This document shows, piece by piece, positions 1-7,141 of a stretch of 20,945 nucleotides of DNA (positions within the stretch are counted from its first letter, which is position 1; every line of letters begins with the position of its first letter). The notes below the pieces were generated by a model. It searched no databases and was not told the origin of the DNA. It saw nothing but the letters and a program-made list of their open reading frames with translations. The stretch is from a virus. Both the position numbers and the translations under genes were made by a program. The stretch spans positions 1-20,945 of the IMG/VR virus record IMGVR_UViG_3300030060_000526. The stretch is one strand, 5' to 3'.

Positions 1-2
1 AT

Positions 3-1166
3 CTTATAAAGCATGCGCTAACTTGTGAGTTGCCAAGGCCGCGAGTTGCGTTTGTGGCACCTACTTTTACGCAAGCCAAGCGTATTGCGTGGGATTATGT
101 GAAGTATTATGCTTCTGTAATACCTGGCGTGAATTTTAATGAAACTGAGTTACGGGTTGACTTCCCTAATGGCGGTAGGCTCATGCTTTTATCAGCAGAA
201 AATCCAGATAGTCTGAGAGGTATATATCTTGATCTATGTGTATTCGATGAATTTGGCATGCAAAATCCCAGGGTGTGGGGGGAGGTTGTACGTCCTGCCC
301 TATCCGACAGAGAGGGTGCGGCTGTATTTCTAGGCACCCCAGCGGGGCATAATCATTTTTTTGATCTATTGGAACAGGCCAAGTCAGAAGAGGAGAATGG
401 ATCTGACCAATGGTATTGGAAGGTAGTGCGTGCATCCCAGAGTGAGTTGGTCAAGAAAGAAGAGCTAGAGGCTGCTAAAGCGCAGATGACGCCAGAGCAG
501 TACGAGCAAGAGTATGAATGTTCGTTCACTGCTGCTATCATAGGTGCCTATTATGGAAAGCTGCTTTCTGATGCCGATGATAACGGAAGGGTTACTAGGG
601 TTCCATATGACCCTGCTTATCCTGTGCATACCGCATGGGATCTGGGTATAAACGACTCAACAGCTATCTGGTTTGCGCAAGTATTTAGAGGCGGTTCGAT
701 CAATGTTATTGACTACTATGAAAACAGCGGTGTTGGGCTGGATCACTACGCTGAGATATTACGTCAAAAAGATTACCACTACGGCGATCACCTTGCTCCG
801 CACGACATTGAAGTAAGAGAGCTTGGTTCTGGCAAGTCTAGGCTGGAGACTGCGTTCAGTCTTGGCATACGCTTTCGTGTTATTCCAAAGATGAAGGTTG
901 CCGATGGTATCAATGCCGCACGCATGATGCTGCCCAAGTGTTTTTTTGATAAGGAAAAGACATACGATGGCTTGGAGATGTTACGACAGTACAGGCAAGA
1001 GTGGGACGAACGCAAAAAAGTTTTCAGAGATCATCCAAGGCATGATTACACGAGCCACTCTGCGGATGCGTTTAGGTATCTGGCTGTTGGGCTGGAGAAT
1101 AGACAAGCTGCTGTTCGTCCTCCGCAGAAGATGGCGATGAACGAGTACAATCCATTTATGTTATGA
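3..1166 (+). CDS. terL: Phage terminase large subunit (5'-truncated by the window)
   Basis: ATP-driven DNA packaging motor and headful/end-cutting nuclease, acting at the portal of the prohead. The frame is open from base 3, so the true start and the Walker A ATP-binding motif lie upstream; the TTG at 30 is not a credible start because coding sequence runs through it (the PRPRVAFVAPTFTQAKRIAW segment is an internal ATPase motif). Visible landmarks are Walker B VFDE at 240-251, the coupling-type motif GTPAGHNHF at about 333-359, and the nuclease domain beginning WDLGINDS near 636, with a second acidic position in APHDI near 795-809 and the C-terminal HDYTSHSADAFRY at about 1044-1082. That Asp pattern is typical of the RNase H-fold terminase nuclease. 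The stop overlaps the next start (ATGA at 1163). The identification is secure; the fragment has 387 codons. Confidence 0.95.
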   Translation, partial: LIKHALTCELPRPRVAFVAPTFTQAKRIAWDYVKYYASVIPGVNFNETELRVDFPNGGRLMLLSAENPDSLRGIYLDLCVFDEFGMQNPRVWGEVVRPALSDREGAAVFLGTPAGHNHFFDLLEQAKSEEENGSDQWYWKVVRASQSELVKKEELEAAKAQMTPEQYEQEYECSFTAAIIGAYYGKLLSDADDNGRVTRVPYDPAYPVHTAWDLGINDSTAIWFAQVFRGGSINVIDYYENSGVGLDHYAEILRQKDYHYGDHLAPHDIEVRELGSGKSRLETAFSLGIRFRVIPKMKVADGINAARMMLPKCFFDKEKTYDGLEMLRQYRQEWDERKKVFRDHPRHDYTSHSADAFRYLAVGLENRQAAVRPPQKMAMNEYNPFML

Positions 1167-1552
1167 TTAACGAAAGAGAACGTATAGTTGAGTTGGTGGA
1201 GGGTAGCGAGTACCACAAATGGTGGGGGCAGGAAGAGTTTGATAGCTTTGTAGAGAAACCCATGCGCCTAAATCAGTATGTGCTTATGGACGAAGGCTTT
1301 GCAACTTGGGCATTTCCAAACGAGTGGCAGGTGCAAGATTACCTTATAGAAAATAAGTTTCCTGTGGGTGGGTTTGATGGCGGCGGTCAGGCCATTTGGA
1401 TTGTAGACTTTATTTGTTTGGACGGAAAGAGTAGCATTACCAAAGTTTTTAGGCGACTGCGTGAGATATTTATTAACTTGGGGCATGACAGAGCTATCTG
1501 GCTACGCACTGAGACAGGCAAGATAGGCTTTCATAAGCTAAAGGAGAAGTAA
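1163..1552 (+). CDS. HlyC/ApxC-like lysine acyltransferase (toxin-activating acyltransferase family)
   Basis: Family members move a fatty acyl group from acyl-ACP to internal lysines of RTX toxins. From memory, E. coli HlyC has His23 and Asp92 as catalytic residues. Here His18 (SEYHKWW) is followed 19 residues later by NQY, exactly the spacing I recall in HlyC (His23 to NQY). Next come GFATWAF, matching the SWA/TWAF strand, and WIVDF with Asp82, matching WFIDW with Asp92. The end, RAIWLRTETGKIGF, resembles the RAIR...GKV strand. At 129 aa it is shorter than HlyC (about 170 aa) and lacks the C-terminal extension. It starts within the terL stop (ATGA), so it is translationally coupled to terL. 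No RTX toxin is in the window, so the substrate is unknown; a virion or host protein is possible. The family call comes from a by-eye alignment, and activity is inferred. Confidence 0.72.
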   Translation: MINERERIVELVEGSEYHKWWGQEEFDSFVEKPMRLNQYVLMDEGFATWAFPNEWQVQDYLIENKFPVGGFDGGGQAIWIVDFICLDGKSSITKVFRRLREIFINLGHDRAIWLRTETGKIGFHKLKEK

Positions 1553-1553
1553 G

Positions 1554-2603
1554 ATGGGATCAGGAGGAGGCGGTGGCGGCGGCGGTGGCGGCGGCTCACC
1601 CAAACCAAGACCAAGGCCAGGCGTAGAGCGTGGGCGCAGAGCAGAGCCAGCTAGGCCAGCACCATCTAAACCAAAGGCTGCGCCAAAAGCCACAAAGCCT
1701 AGTGCGCCTAGAGAGAAGCCTAGTGACAATAAATTTGGCGTAACTAAGCGTAAGGTAGCCACAACAAAACCTGCTGCTCCTGCGCCAAAGGCAAAGCCGC
1801 CAACTCGTAGACCAGACGCACTTGATCCACCATCAACGGCTAGGCCGCCAGCTAAGACTGGTGCAAAGTTGGGTGATACAGGCGGTGCAGCATCTGAAAA
1901 GATGCGCGAGGTTGGTGTAAGATACACGCCTACGTCAACGCCTGATGGCGGTCTTACTATGAAGGCTGACATAAGAAAGACAGGGCCAAGTGGCGATTTA
2001 GCAAGAATAAGAGGCGCAAGTCCAGGTGATGTGCTTGCTACTGTTGGCACCCTGCCTACTGTTAGCGCAGATGTTGCCGCAGCTAATATTGCTGGGCGTC
2101 CAGGTTTGAATAGAGATGTTCTGGGTGATCTTGCCAAAAGAGCTAGGGTTGGGCAGTTACCACCAGGAAAGGTGCAGATACCAGGCGTTGGCACAGCAGC
2201 TTTGAACATACTAAACATTGCTGGCAAAAAATCAGCAATGACACTGCTTACAGCATTAGCCAAAGACCAGCCCACAATGAAAGATGGCAAGATAGAATAC
2301 GGCACTGAAATAGTAAAAGATGAAAGGGGCGGTGTAGCTGGCCTAGTAGATAAAAGCACAGGCCGATATACAGGACGTCCAGACTTAGACCCTACTACAC
2401 CAGTAGTTGAAAAAGATCCAGACTCGGTTACACAGCCAGAGATTACACCAGAAATAACGCCAGAGAGAGATGATGAGCCTGTTCTTTTGCGTGGGCGTGG
2501 TGCCGCTGCAAAACGCCGCACAAGAAGCGCGAGGTTTGGTCAAGCTGGTTTTGGTGAAGAAGGTATTTTGCTACGCGGTGCATCTAGTTCATACGGAGGA
2601 TAG
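1554..2603 (+). CDS. Gly/Pro/Lys-rich, largely disordered phage protein
   Basis: No family recognised with confidence. The 349-aa product opens with MGS, then 11 consecutive glycines, followed by a basic Pro/Ala/Lys/Arg-rich stretch to about residue 105 that should be disordered. A more ordinary, possibly folded middle (about 115-275) is followed by an acidic/Pro linker and a C-terminus with two LLRG motifs around an Arg-rich segment (AAAKRRTRSARFG). A good ribosome site (AAGGAG, 1541-1546) lies 7 bases before the ATG. It sits between the acyltransferase-like gene and the small pre-portal gene, in the packaging/head block, so a minor virion, internal or DNA-binding role is plausible. Its lysine-rich N-terminus makes it one candidate substrate of the upstream acyltransferase; that is inference only. 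Confidence 0.75.
   Translation: MGSGGGGGGGGGGGSPKPRPRPGVERGRRAEPARPAPSKPKAAPKATKPSAPREKPSDNKFGVTKRKVATTKPAAPAPKAKPPTRRPDALDPPSTARPPAKTGAKLGDTGGAASEKMREVGVRYTPTSTPDGGLTMKADIRKTGPSGDLARIRGASPGDVLATVGTLPTVSADVAAANIAGRPGLNRDVLGDLAKRARVGQLPPGKVQIPGVGTAALNILNIAGKKSAMTLLTALAKDQPTMKDGKIEYGTEIVKDERGGVAGLVDKSTGRYTGRPDLDPTTPVVEKDPDSVTQPEITPEITPERDDEPVLLRGRGAAAKRRTRSARFGQAGFGEEGILLRGASSSYGG
1563..1595 (+). repeat. Glycine-codon tract (11 consecutive GGN codons)
   Basis: Eleven GGN codons, mostly GGC and GGT, encode the N-terminal polyglycine run. Such tracts can change length by whole codons through replication slippage, and they are also prone to assembly errors. Confidence 0.9.
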
Positions 2604-2605
2604 AT

Positions 2606-2815
2606 ATGTCATTTTTAACACCAAAAATACCCGCACCACCGCCACCACCAGAGCCACCAGCTATGCCAGACCAAACAGAAATGGCACGCGCATCTGCAAG
2701 AGCAGAGGAGGCTATGGGCGCAAGAGTGCGCAGACGTAAGGGCAGGGGTTCAACTATTGTTGCTGGCGCATTGGGACAGAGTGCATCAGGACAAACACCA
2801 ACCTTGTTAGGATAA
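2606..2815 (+). CDS. Small Pro/Arg-rich conserved phage protein preceding the portal
   Basis: A 69-aa product with a Pro-rich N-terminus (PAPPPPPEPP), a short charged helix (EMARASARAEEAMGARVRRR), then KGRGSTIVAGALG and a terminal TLLG. From general familiarity, small proteins with this plan (Pro run, Arg-rich helix, R-G-x-S-T-I, terminal LLG) sit just upstream of portal genes in many short-tailed phages. Their function is not established, but a minor head or connector role fits. A purine-rich site (CGGAGGA, 2594-2600) lies 5 bases before the ATG. The C-terminal motif resembles the end of the preceding 349-aa protein. Confidence 0.75.
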   Translation: MSFLTPKIPAPPPPPEPPAMPDQTEMARASARAEEAMGARVRRRKGRGSTIVAGALGQSASGQTPTLLG

Positions 2816-2819
2816 AATC

Positions 2820-4406
2820 ATGGATGCCATCAAAGAAATAGTATCGCGCTACGACTATATGGAAATGCGCAGAGGCAACTGGGATACACATTACCAAGAA
2901 CTTGCCGATTACATGCTGCCCAGAAAGGCGGACATTGTGCGCAAACGCAGTCGCGGCGAAAAGCGCATGGAGCTTATCTTTGATGGTACTGCACTGCAAG
3001 CTGTAGACCTTTTGTCTGCATCCCTTCATGGCATGCTTACGAGTGGTGCAACGCCTTGGTTTCACCTTGCGATGAAAGACCCAGACATTGGACGCAACGA
3101 TGATGTGCAGCGATGGCTAGAGGATAGTAGCAAGCGCATGATACGCGCTTTCAATCAGTCAAACTTTGAGACTGAGGTGCATGAGTTATATGTAGACCTG
3201 GTTGTGTTTGGCACAGGTTGCATGTTTGTCGAGATGGATGGCAGTGAGCTACGATTTAGCACACGCCACATATCAGAGTTTTACATTGCAGAAAACCAGT
3301 TTGGTCTGGTTGATACTGTTTTCCGTAAGTACAAGATACCAGCGCGGCAAGCAGTGCAAAGGTTTGGCTTGGAGAATGTTGGCGAGTTTATTGCCAAAAA
3401 GTTTCAAAAGAACCCTGATGAAGATGTCACCATGTTGCACGCTGTGCTGCCGCGCACAGACAGAGATCCGCAAAAGGTAGACAACCTCAACATGCCATTT
3501 GCTTCTGTTTACATCTGTATGCAGACAAAGATGCCTGTAAGCATCAGTGGCTTTGAGGAGTTTCCGTATATCGTGCCACGTTTCTTGAAAGCCACAGGTG
3601 AGGTGATGGGAAGATCACCAGCCATGATTGCGTTGCCTGATGTAAAGATGCTGAACCTGATGTCAAAGACAATCATACAGGCTGCACAGAAGATGATTGA
3701 TCCACCTCTGTTAGTACCAGATGATGGGTTCATGCTGCCTGTGCGCACACAACCTGGTGGTTTGAACTTTTTTAGAAGTGGTACAAGGGATACCATTACG
3801 CCACTGAATACGGGCGCAAACATACCTATTGGCTTGTCGATGGAAGAGCAAAGACGCGCGGCAGTACGTTCTGCGTTTTATGTTGACCAGATATTGTCAG
3901 CAGCAACACCAAACATGACGGCAACAGAGGTTGTGCAAAGGCAAGAAGAGCGTATGCGAGTCATTGGTCCTGTGCTTGGCAGACTTATGAATGAGATGCT
4001 GCGTCCTTTGATTGACAGAACATTTGCCTTGATGCTGCGTGAAGAGATGCTTGCCATACCGCCAGAGTCATTGCAGGGCAGAGATATTGATATTGAGTAT
4101 GTGTCTCCTCTAGCACGCGCACAAAAGTCAAGCAGCCTCAACAGCACCATGAAGGCTTTGGAGATATTGTTGCCGCTTTCACAGAGCTTGCCTGTTGGCG
4201 ATCACCTCAACCCAGATGGCTTGGTCAACCATGTTGTTGATACGCTTGGCGTGCCAAAAGAAGTGCTGTTCCCGCAGGCACAGATTGAGCAAACAAGACA
4301 GCAGCGTGCAGCTATGGAAGCAGAACAGATGCAACGTCAGCAAGACGCAGAGGATGTATCTAATGTAGCGCAAGCAGCACAGGCTGTTCGGATGGTAAAT
4401 AAATGA
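2820..4406 (+). CDS. Portal (head-to-tail connector) protein, T7 gp8-like
   Basis: Forms the dodecameric portal at the capsid vertex through which DNA is packaged and ejected, and which docks terminase and tail. The 528-aa length matches the T7-type connector family (Head-tail_con, PF12236). Its usual N-terminal features are present: RRGNWDTHYQELADYMLPRK, then FDGTALQAVDLLSASLHGMLT and TPWFHL. The late signature DIEYVSPLARAQ is at residues 424-435. The C-terminus is Gln/Ala-rich and helical, as is common in the family. The gene starts 4 bases after the preceding stop with a modest AGGA site, and its TGA overlaps the next ATG. Identification is strong. Confidence 0.93.
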   Translation: MDAIKEIVSRYDYMEMRRGNWDTHYQELADYMLPRKADIVRKRSRGEKRMELIFDGTALQAVDLLSASLHGMLTSGATPWFHLAMKDPDIGRNDDVQRWLEDSSKRMIRAFNQSNFETEVHELYVDLVVFGTGCMFVEMDGSELRFSTRHISEFYIAENQFGLVDTVFRKYKIPARQAVQRFGLENVGEFIAKKFQKNPDEDVTMLHAVLPRTDRDPQKVDNLNMPFASVYICMQTKMPVSISGFEEFPYIVPRFLKATGEVMGRSPAMIALPDVKMLNLMSKTIIQAAQKMIDPPLLVPDDGFMLPVRTQPGGLNFFRSGTRDTITPLNTGANIPIGLSMEEQRRAAVRSAFYVDQILSAATPNMTATEVVQRQEERMRVIGPVLGRLMNEMLRPLIDRTFALMLREEMLAIPPESLQGRDIDIEYVSPLARAQKSSSLNSTMKALEILLPLSQSLPVGDHLNPDGLVNHVVDTLGVPKEVLFPQAQIEQTRQQRAAMEAEQMQRQQDAEDVSNVAQAAQAVRMVNK

Positions 4407-4606
4407 ACGAAGAGATGATAAAGTTGCGCCAGATGTACTGTGATATATTTAGCACAGAGACTGGCAAGAAACTTTTACACGATCTTGAGATGCGTTGTAA
4501 TTACAATGCCTCAAGTTTTGTGGCTGGAGATACAAATGCCACATCCTACGAAGAGGGCAAACGTGCTGTTGTCCTTTATATTCACAACATGATGAAAGAG
4601 GAATAA
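4403..4606 (+). CDS. Bbp19-like small phage protein
   Basis: A 67-aa product. The pattern IFSTETGKKLLHDLEMRC, FVAGDTNATSYEEGKRAVVLYI matches what I recall of the Bbp19 family (named from Bordetella phage BPP-1): F-S-T-x-x-G-K, then F-x-x-G-D-x-x-x-T-x-x-x-E-G-x-R. These small proteins lie in virion-morphogenesis regions, usually close to portal and scaffold genes, and their precise function is unknown. The start overlaps the portal stop (ATGA), and the stop TAA directly abuts the ATG of the scaffold gene, so the three genes should be translated together. Confidence 0.75.
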   Translation: MNEEMIKLRQMYCDIFSTETGKKLLHDLEMRCNYNASSFVAGDTNATSYEEGKRAVVLYIHNMMKEE

Positions 4607-5443
4607 ATGTCAGAACAAGTAGCTGAACAGGTAGCCCAGCCTGAGTTGCCAACGCTGGAAACACCAGCAGAGGTAGCACAAGGCGGGTCTGGTAACGACT
4701 TCTTGAGTTTGGTTCCAGAAGAACTGAGGGATCACCCAAGCCTATCACCAATCAAAGATGTGCCAAACCTGGCGCGTTCATACATTAACGCACAGCGTTT
4801 GATAGGCACAGACAAACTGCCACTACCAGCAAACCCAACAGATGAGGACTTAGATAATATCTTTGGACGTTTGGGCAGGCCAGAAGAACCAGACGGATAT
4901 GCTATACAAGCTGATGGCAATATTCTTACAGAAGATGACACAACAAGATTTAAGGAAGCCGCACACGCTCTGCGTCTTACGCCAGATCAAGCAACTGGTA
5001 TTTTGAATTACTATCTGTCAGAGGCGTCTAACTCTGCTGAAGGCATGCAGGTTGCAATCAAAGAGCAGGCAGAGCAAACAGAGGCATCACTACGTCAAGA
5101 GTGGGGCCAAGCGTATGACACCAAGCTACAAGCTGCACAGTCAGCTATCAAAGAGTTTGATGGTGATGGCGTGCTTGGAATGGACCTGGCTGATGGTACA
5201 AAGGTTGGCAATCATCCCGCGTTTGTCAAAGTGTTTGCTGCTATTGCTGATTTCAAAAAGACAGTGACAAGTGAGGACTCTATTGCAGAACCAGCCATGG
5301 CAAATGTTATGACAAGGCAACAAGCGCAATCAGAGGTTGATGCAATCATGCGTTCACCAGAATACACAGACAGAAAGAATGTGGTTGCGCGTGAGCGTGC
5401 GATTGCGCGTGTATCAGAACTGATGAGCATGATACATGACTAA
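4607..5443 (+). CDS. Capsid assembly scaffolding protein
   Basis: A 278-aa acidic, helix-rich protein placed between portal and capsid genes, the usual position of the scaffold that directs procapsid assembly and then leaves the head. It has an acidic Gln/Glu/Pro N-terminus, LVPEELRDHPSLSPIKDVPNLARSYINAQ (a motif often seen in podophage scaffolds), GRPEEPDGYAI, a long Ala/Gln/Glu helical region at about residues 105-190, and a charged C-terminal helix ending RVSELMSM. There is no cleavage signature. The ribosome site is AAAGAGG just upstream. Its 3' end overlaps the next gene by 8 bases. The call rests on position, composition and recognised motifs. Confidence 0.85.
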   Translation: MSEQVAEQVAQPELPTLETPAEVAQGGSGNDFLSLVPEELRDHPSLSPIKDVPNLARSYINAQRLIGTDKLPLPANPTDEDLDNIFGRLGRPEEPDGYAIQADGNILTEDDTTRFKEAAHALRLTPDQATGILNYYLSEASNSAEGMQVAIKEQAEQTEASLRQEWGQAYDTKLQAAQSAIKEFDGDGVLGMDLADGTKVGNHPAFVKVFAAIADFKKTVTSEDSIAEPAMANVMTRQQAQSEVDAIMRSPEYTDRKNVVARERAIARVSELMSMIHD

Positions 5444-5666
5444 ACAAGAGGAAATAGACCTGCGTTTAGAGTGTTTGCGTATTGCCATTGAGTTTGGTAC
5501 ACAACGTGATATGATGGAACCTGACCAACTTGCAGAAAAGTATTACAAGTGGGTCGTGCAGGGTAGCGGTGAGGACCGTCCTGCTGACAATTCGGAAAGA
5601 CGAAAGCCCGATGCTGGCAAAAAAGCTAGGAGTGTCCGAAAGGGTAGCACGCCGCGATTAGTGTAA
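5436..5666 (+). CDS. Small basic protein between scaffold and capsid genes
   Basis: A 76-aa product. The N-terminal half is predicted helical (EEIDLRLECLRIAIEF, then LAEKYYKWVVQG), a pattern seen in small proteins at this site in other podophages. The C-terminal half is Lys/Arg-rich and probably disordered. No function is established. The start lies 8 bases inside the scaffold gene, so translation is probably coupled. It may be a minor head-assembly factor, but nothing in the sequence proves that. Confidence 0.65.
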   Translation: MTKQEEIDLRLECLRIAIEFGTQRDMMEPDQLAEKYYKWVVQGSGEDRPADNSERRKPDAGKKARSVRKGSTPRLV

Positions 5667-5681
5667 ATGTCAACGTAGAAC

Positions 5682-5688
5682 AGGAGGT
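5682..5688 (+). promoter_or_regulatory. Strong ribosome binding site of the capsid gene
   Basis: AGGAGGT lies 6 bases before the ATG at 5695. It is one of the two best Shine-Dalgarno matches in the window and fits the need for high capsid output. It sits in a 28-base gap, one of the few true intergenic spaces. Confidence 0.8.
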
Positions 5689-5694
5689 AGGCTA

Positions 5695-6573
5695 ATGTCT
5701 ACTCAAGTAACTACGGCATTTGTGCAACAGTATTCTGCAAACGTGCAGATGCTATCACAGCAGATGGGTTCTCGTCTGCGTGATGCGGTGCGAATTGAGA
5801 ATGTTGTTGGTAAAAATGCCTTCATAGACCAAATCGGAGTTGCAACTGCTGCCCTGCGTAGCAGCCGTCACGCCGATACACCACAAATGGACACACCTCA
5901 TGCGAGGCGGCGTCTTTCCCTAGCGGATTATGAGTATGCAGATCTGATCGACGATCAGGACAAAGTGCGTATGCTTATTGATCCAACATCATCTTATGCA
6001 CAGGCAGCAGCCGCTGCTATGGGTCGTGCGATGGACGATGTGATTATTACTGCCGCTACAGGCACAGCCTCTACTGGTGAGACTGGATCTGGCAGTGCAA
6101 CACTGGATGCAACAGCAAACTCTGTTGGTTCATCCTCATCAAACGATGGCCTGACTATCGCCAAGCTCACAGAAGCAAAGCGTAAGATGGACCTCAATGA
6201 TGTTGACCCATCAATCCCACGCTACATTGCTGTAGGGCCAAAGCAGATTGAAGACTTGCTTGGCACAACACAGGTTACTAGCTCGGATTTCAACACAGTC
6301 AAAGCTCTGGTACAGGGTGATGTGGATACCTTTATGGGGTTCCAGTTCATCATGACCAATAGGTTGTCTGTAGATAGCAACGACATCAGAACATGCTTTG
6401 CATGGGCTGAAGATGGTTTGACCCTCGGTGTCGGTAAAGACATCGCTGCACGCATTGATGAGCGTGCTGACAAGGGATATGCAACCCAAGTTTACTATTG
6501 CATGAGCATCGGAGCGGTGCGCATGGAAGAGTCAAAGGTTGTTCAAATCTTCTGTGATGAAACCCCAGACTAA
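5695..6573 (+). CDS. Major capsid protein
   Basis: A 292-aa shell protein. The N-terminus TTAFVQQYSANVQMLSQQMGSRLRDAV, followed by RSSRHADTPQMDTPHARRRL and the DYEYADLIDDQDKVRMLIDP segment, is characteristic of podophage capsid proteins I recognise (phage capsid family with a presumed HK97-like fold). The middle carries an Ala-rich helix (YAQAAAAAMGRAMDDVII), then a Gly/Ser-rich loop. Length and position (after the scaffold, before a decoration-like gene) agree. No fused protease or N-terminal delta domain is visible, consistent with a separate scaffold. The AGGAGGT site just upstream suggests strong translation. Confidence 0.92.
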   Translation: MSTQVTTAFVQQYSANVQMLSQQMGSRLRDAVRIENVVGKNAFIDQIGVATAALRSSRHADTPQMDTPHARRRLSLADYEYADLIDDQDKVRMLIDPTSSYAQAAAAAMGRAMDDVIITAATGTASTGETGSGSATLDATANSVGSSSSNDGLTIAKLTEAKRKMDLNDVDPSIPRYIAVGPKQIEDLLGTTQVTSSDFNTVKALVQGDVDTFMGFQFIMTNRLSVDSNDIRTCFAWAEDGLTLGVGKDIAARIDERADKGYATQVYYCMSIGAVRMEESKVVQIFCDETPD

Positions 6574-6587
6574 GAGAGGAGTAGAAA

Positions 6588-7097
6588 ATGGCTAATGTAA
6601 ATACGACTCTCGTATCCAACTTGCTAGCACTGCCCCAGGTGGCATCATCATCTAGGACTCTGCATGGCTCTAAGCGGGTTGCAATGGGTACAATCGCACT
6701 GGCTGCTGGAGATCTTTCAGCAACAGACACAGTGATGCTTGCACCTATTCCTTCAAACGCAGGGATCGTGAGCATCAAACTTTTCAATGATGACCTCGAC
6801 TCTGGCACAACCAACACTTGCGATGTTGGCATTTATTCAGAGAGTGACGGTACATTTACCGCGCTTGATGATGATGCCTACGCATCTGCAATCACTGACC
6901 TACGCGGTGCCGTAGGTGGTGTTGGTACTGATGTCACGTTTGAAGCGCGTAACATCAACCTGCTTGGTCAACGAATATGGGAAGATGCAGGGCAGTCATC
7001 AGATCCGGGTGGCTACCTTTTCATCGGCCTTTTGTTCGATGCGGCAGGTGATACGGCAGGTGATCTTTCATTCGTGATTGAGTACGTTGTCAACTAA
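6588..7097 (+). CDS. Probable head decoration or minor capsid protein
   Basis: A 169-aa product directly after the capsid gene with a good ribosome site (AGAGGAG, 6576-6581). It is rich in Gly, Asp, Thr and short hydrophobic strands, with no long helices, which suggests a beta-sandwich fold. Motifs include LAAGDLSATDTVMLAPIPSN, DVGIYSESDGTFTALDDDAY and a C-terminal LSFVIEYVVN strand. Proteins of this type and position in marine phages are usually labelled hypothetical or decoration proteins. The role is inferred from position and composition. It is the last gene before the hairpin at 7103. Confidence 0.65.
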   Translation: MANVNTTLVSNLLALPQVASSSRTLHGSKRVAMGTIALAAGDLSATDTVMLAPIPSNAGIVSIKLFNDDLDSGTTNTCDVGIYSESDGTFTALDDDAYASAITDLRGAVGGVGTDVTFEARNINLLGQRIWEDAGQSSDPGGYLFIGLLFDAAGDTAGDLSFVIEYVVN

Positions 7098-7102
7098 ACA
7101 AC

Positions 7103-7131
7103 AGAGGGGGCGGCAACGCCCCTTCTTCTCT
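7103..7131 (+). terminator. GC-rich hairpin with pyrimidine tail, probable (partial) terminator
   Basis: GGGGCG (7107-7112), loop GCAA (7113-7116) and CGCCCC (7117-7122) form a perfect stem with a GNRA tetraloop. The stem extends outward through G7106-T7123 (wobble), A7105-T7124, G7104-C7125 and A7103-T7126. The tail TTCTTCTCT is pyrimidine-rich but not a pure T run. It falls exactly between the head and tail genes, where phages often place a leaky terminator to raise capsid output over tail proteins. Confidence 0.7.
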
Positions 7132-7141
7132 GGAGGGTGAC

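Noticed and set aside
30-32. TTG at 30 as the start of the terminase gene
   Set aside because: The frame is open to the window edge, and the residues after it are an internal ATPase motif; Walker A must lie upstream, so the gene is truncated.
1538-2521. Long minus-strand open frame (327 codons) opposite the Gly/Pro-rich gene
   Set aside because: It is the antisense shadow of a low-complexity plus-strand gene; its product is a Pro/Ser/Gly/Val repeat without recognisable domains, and every other gene is on the plus strand.
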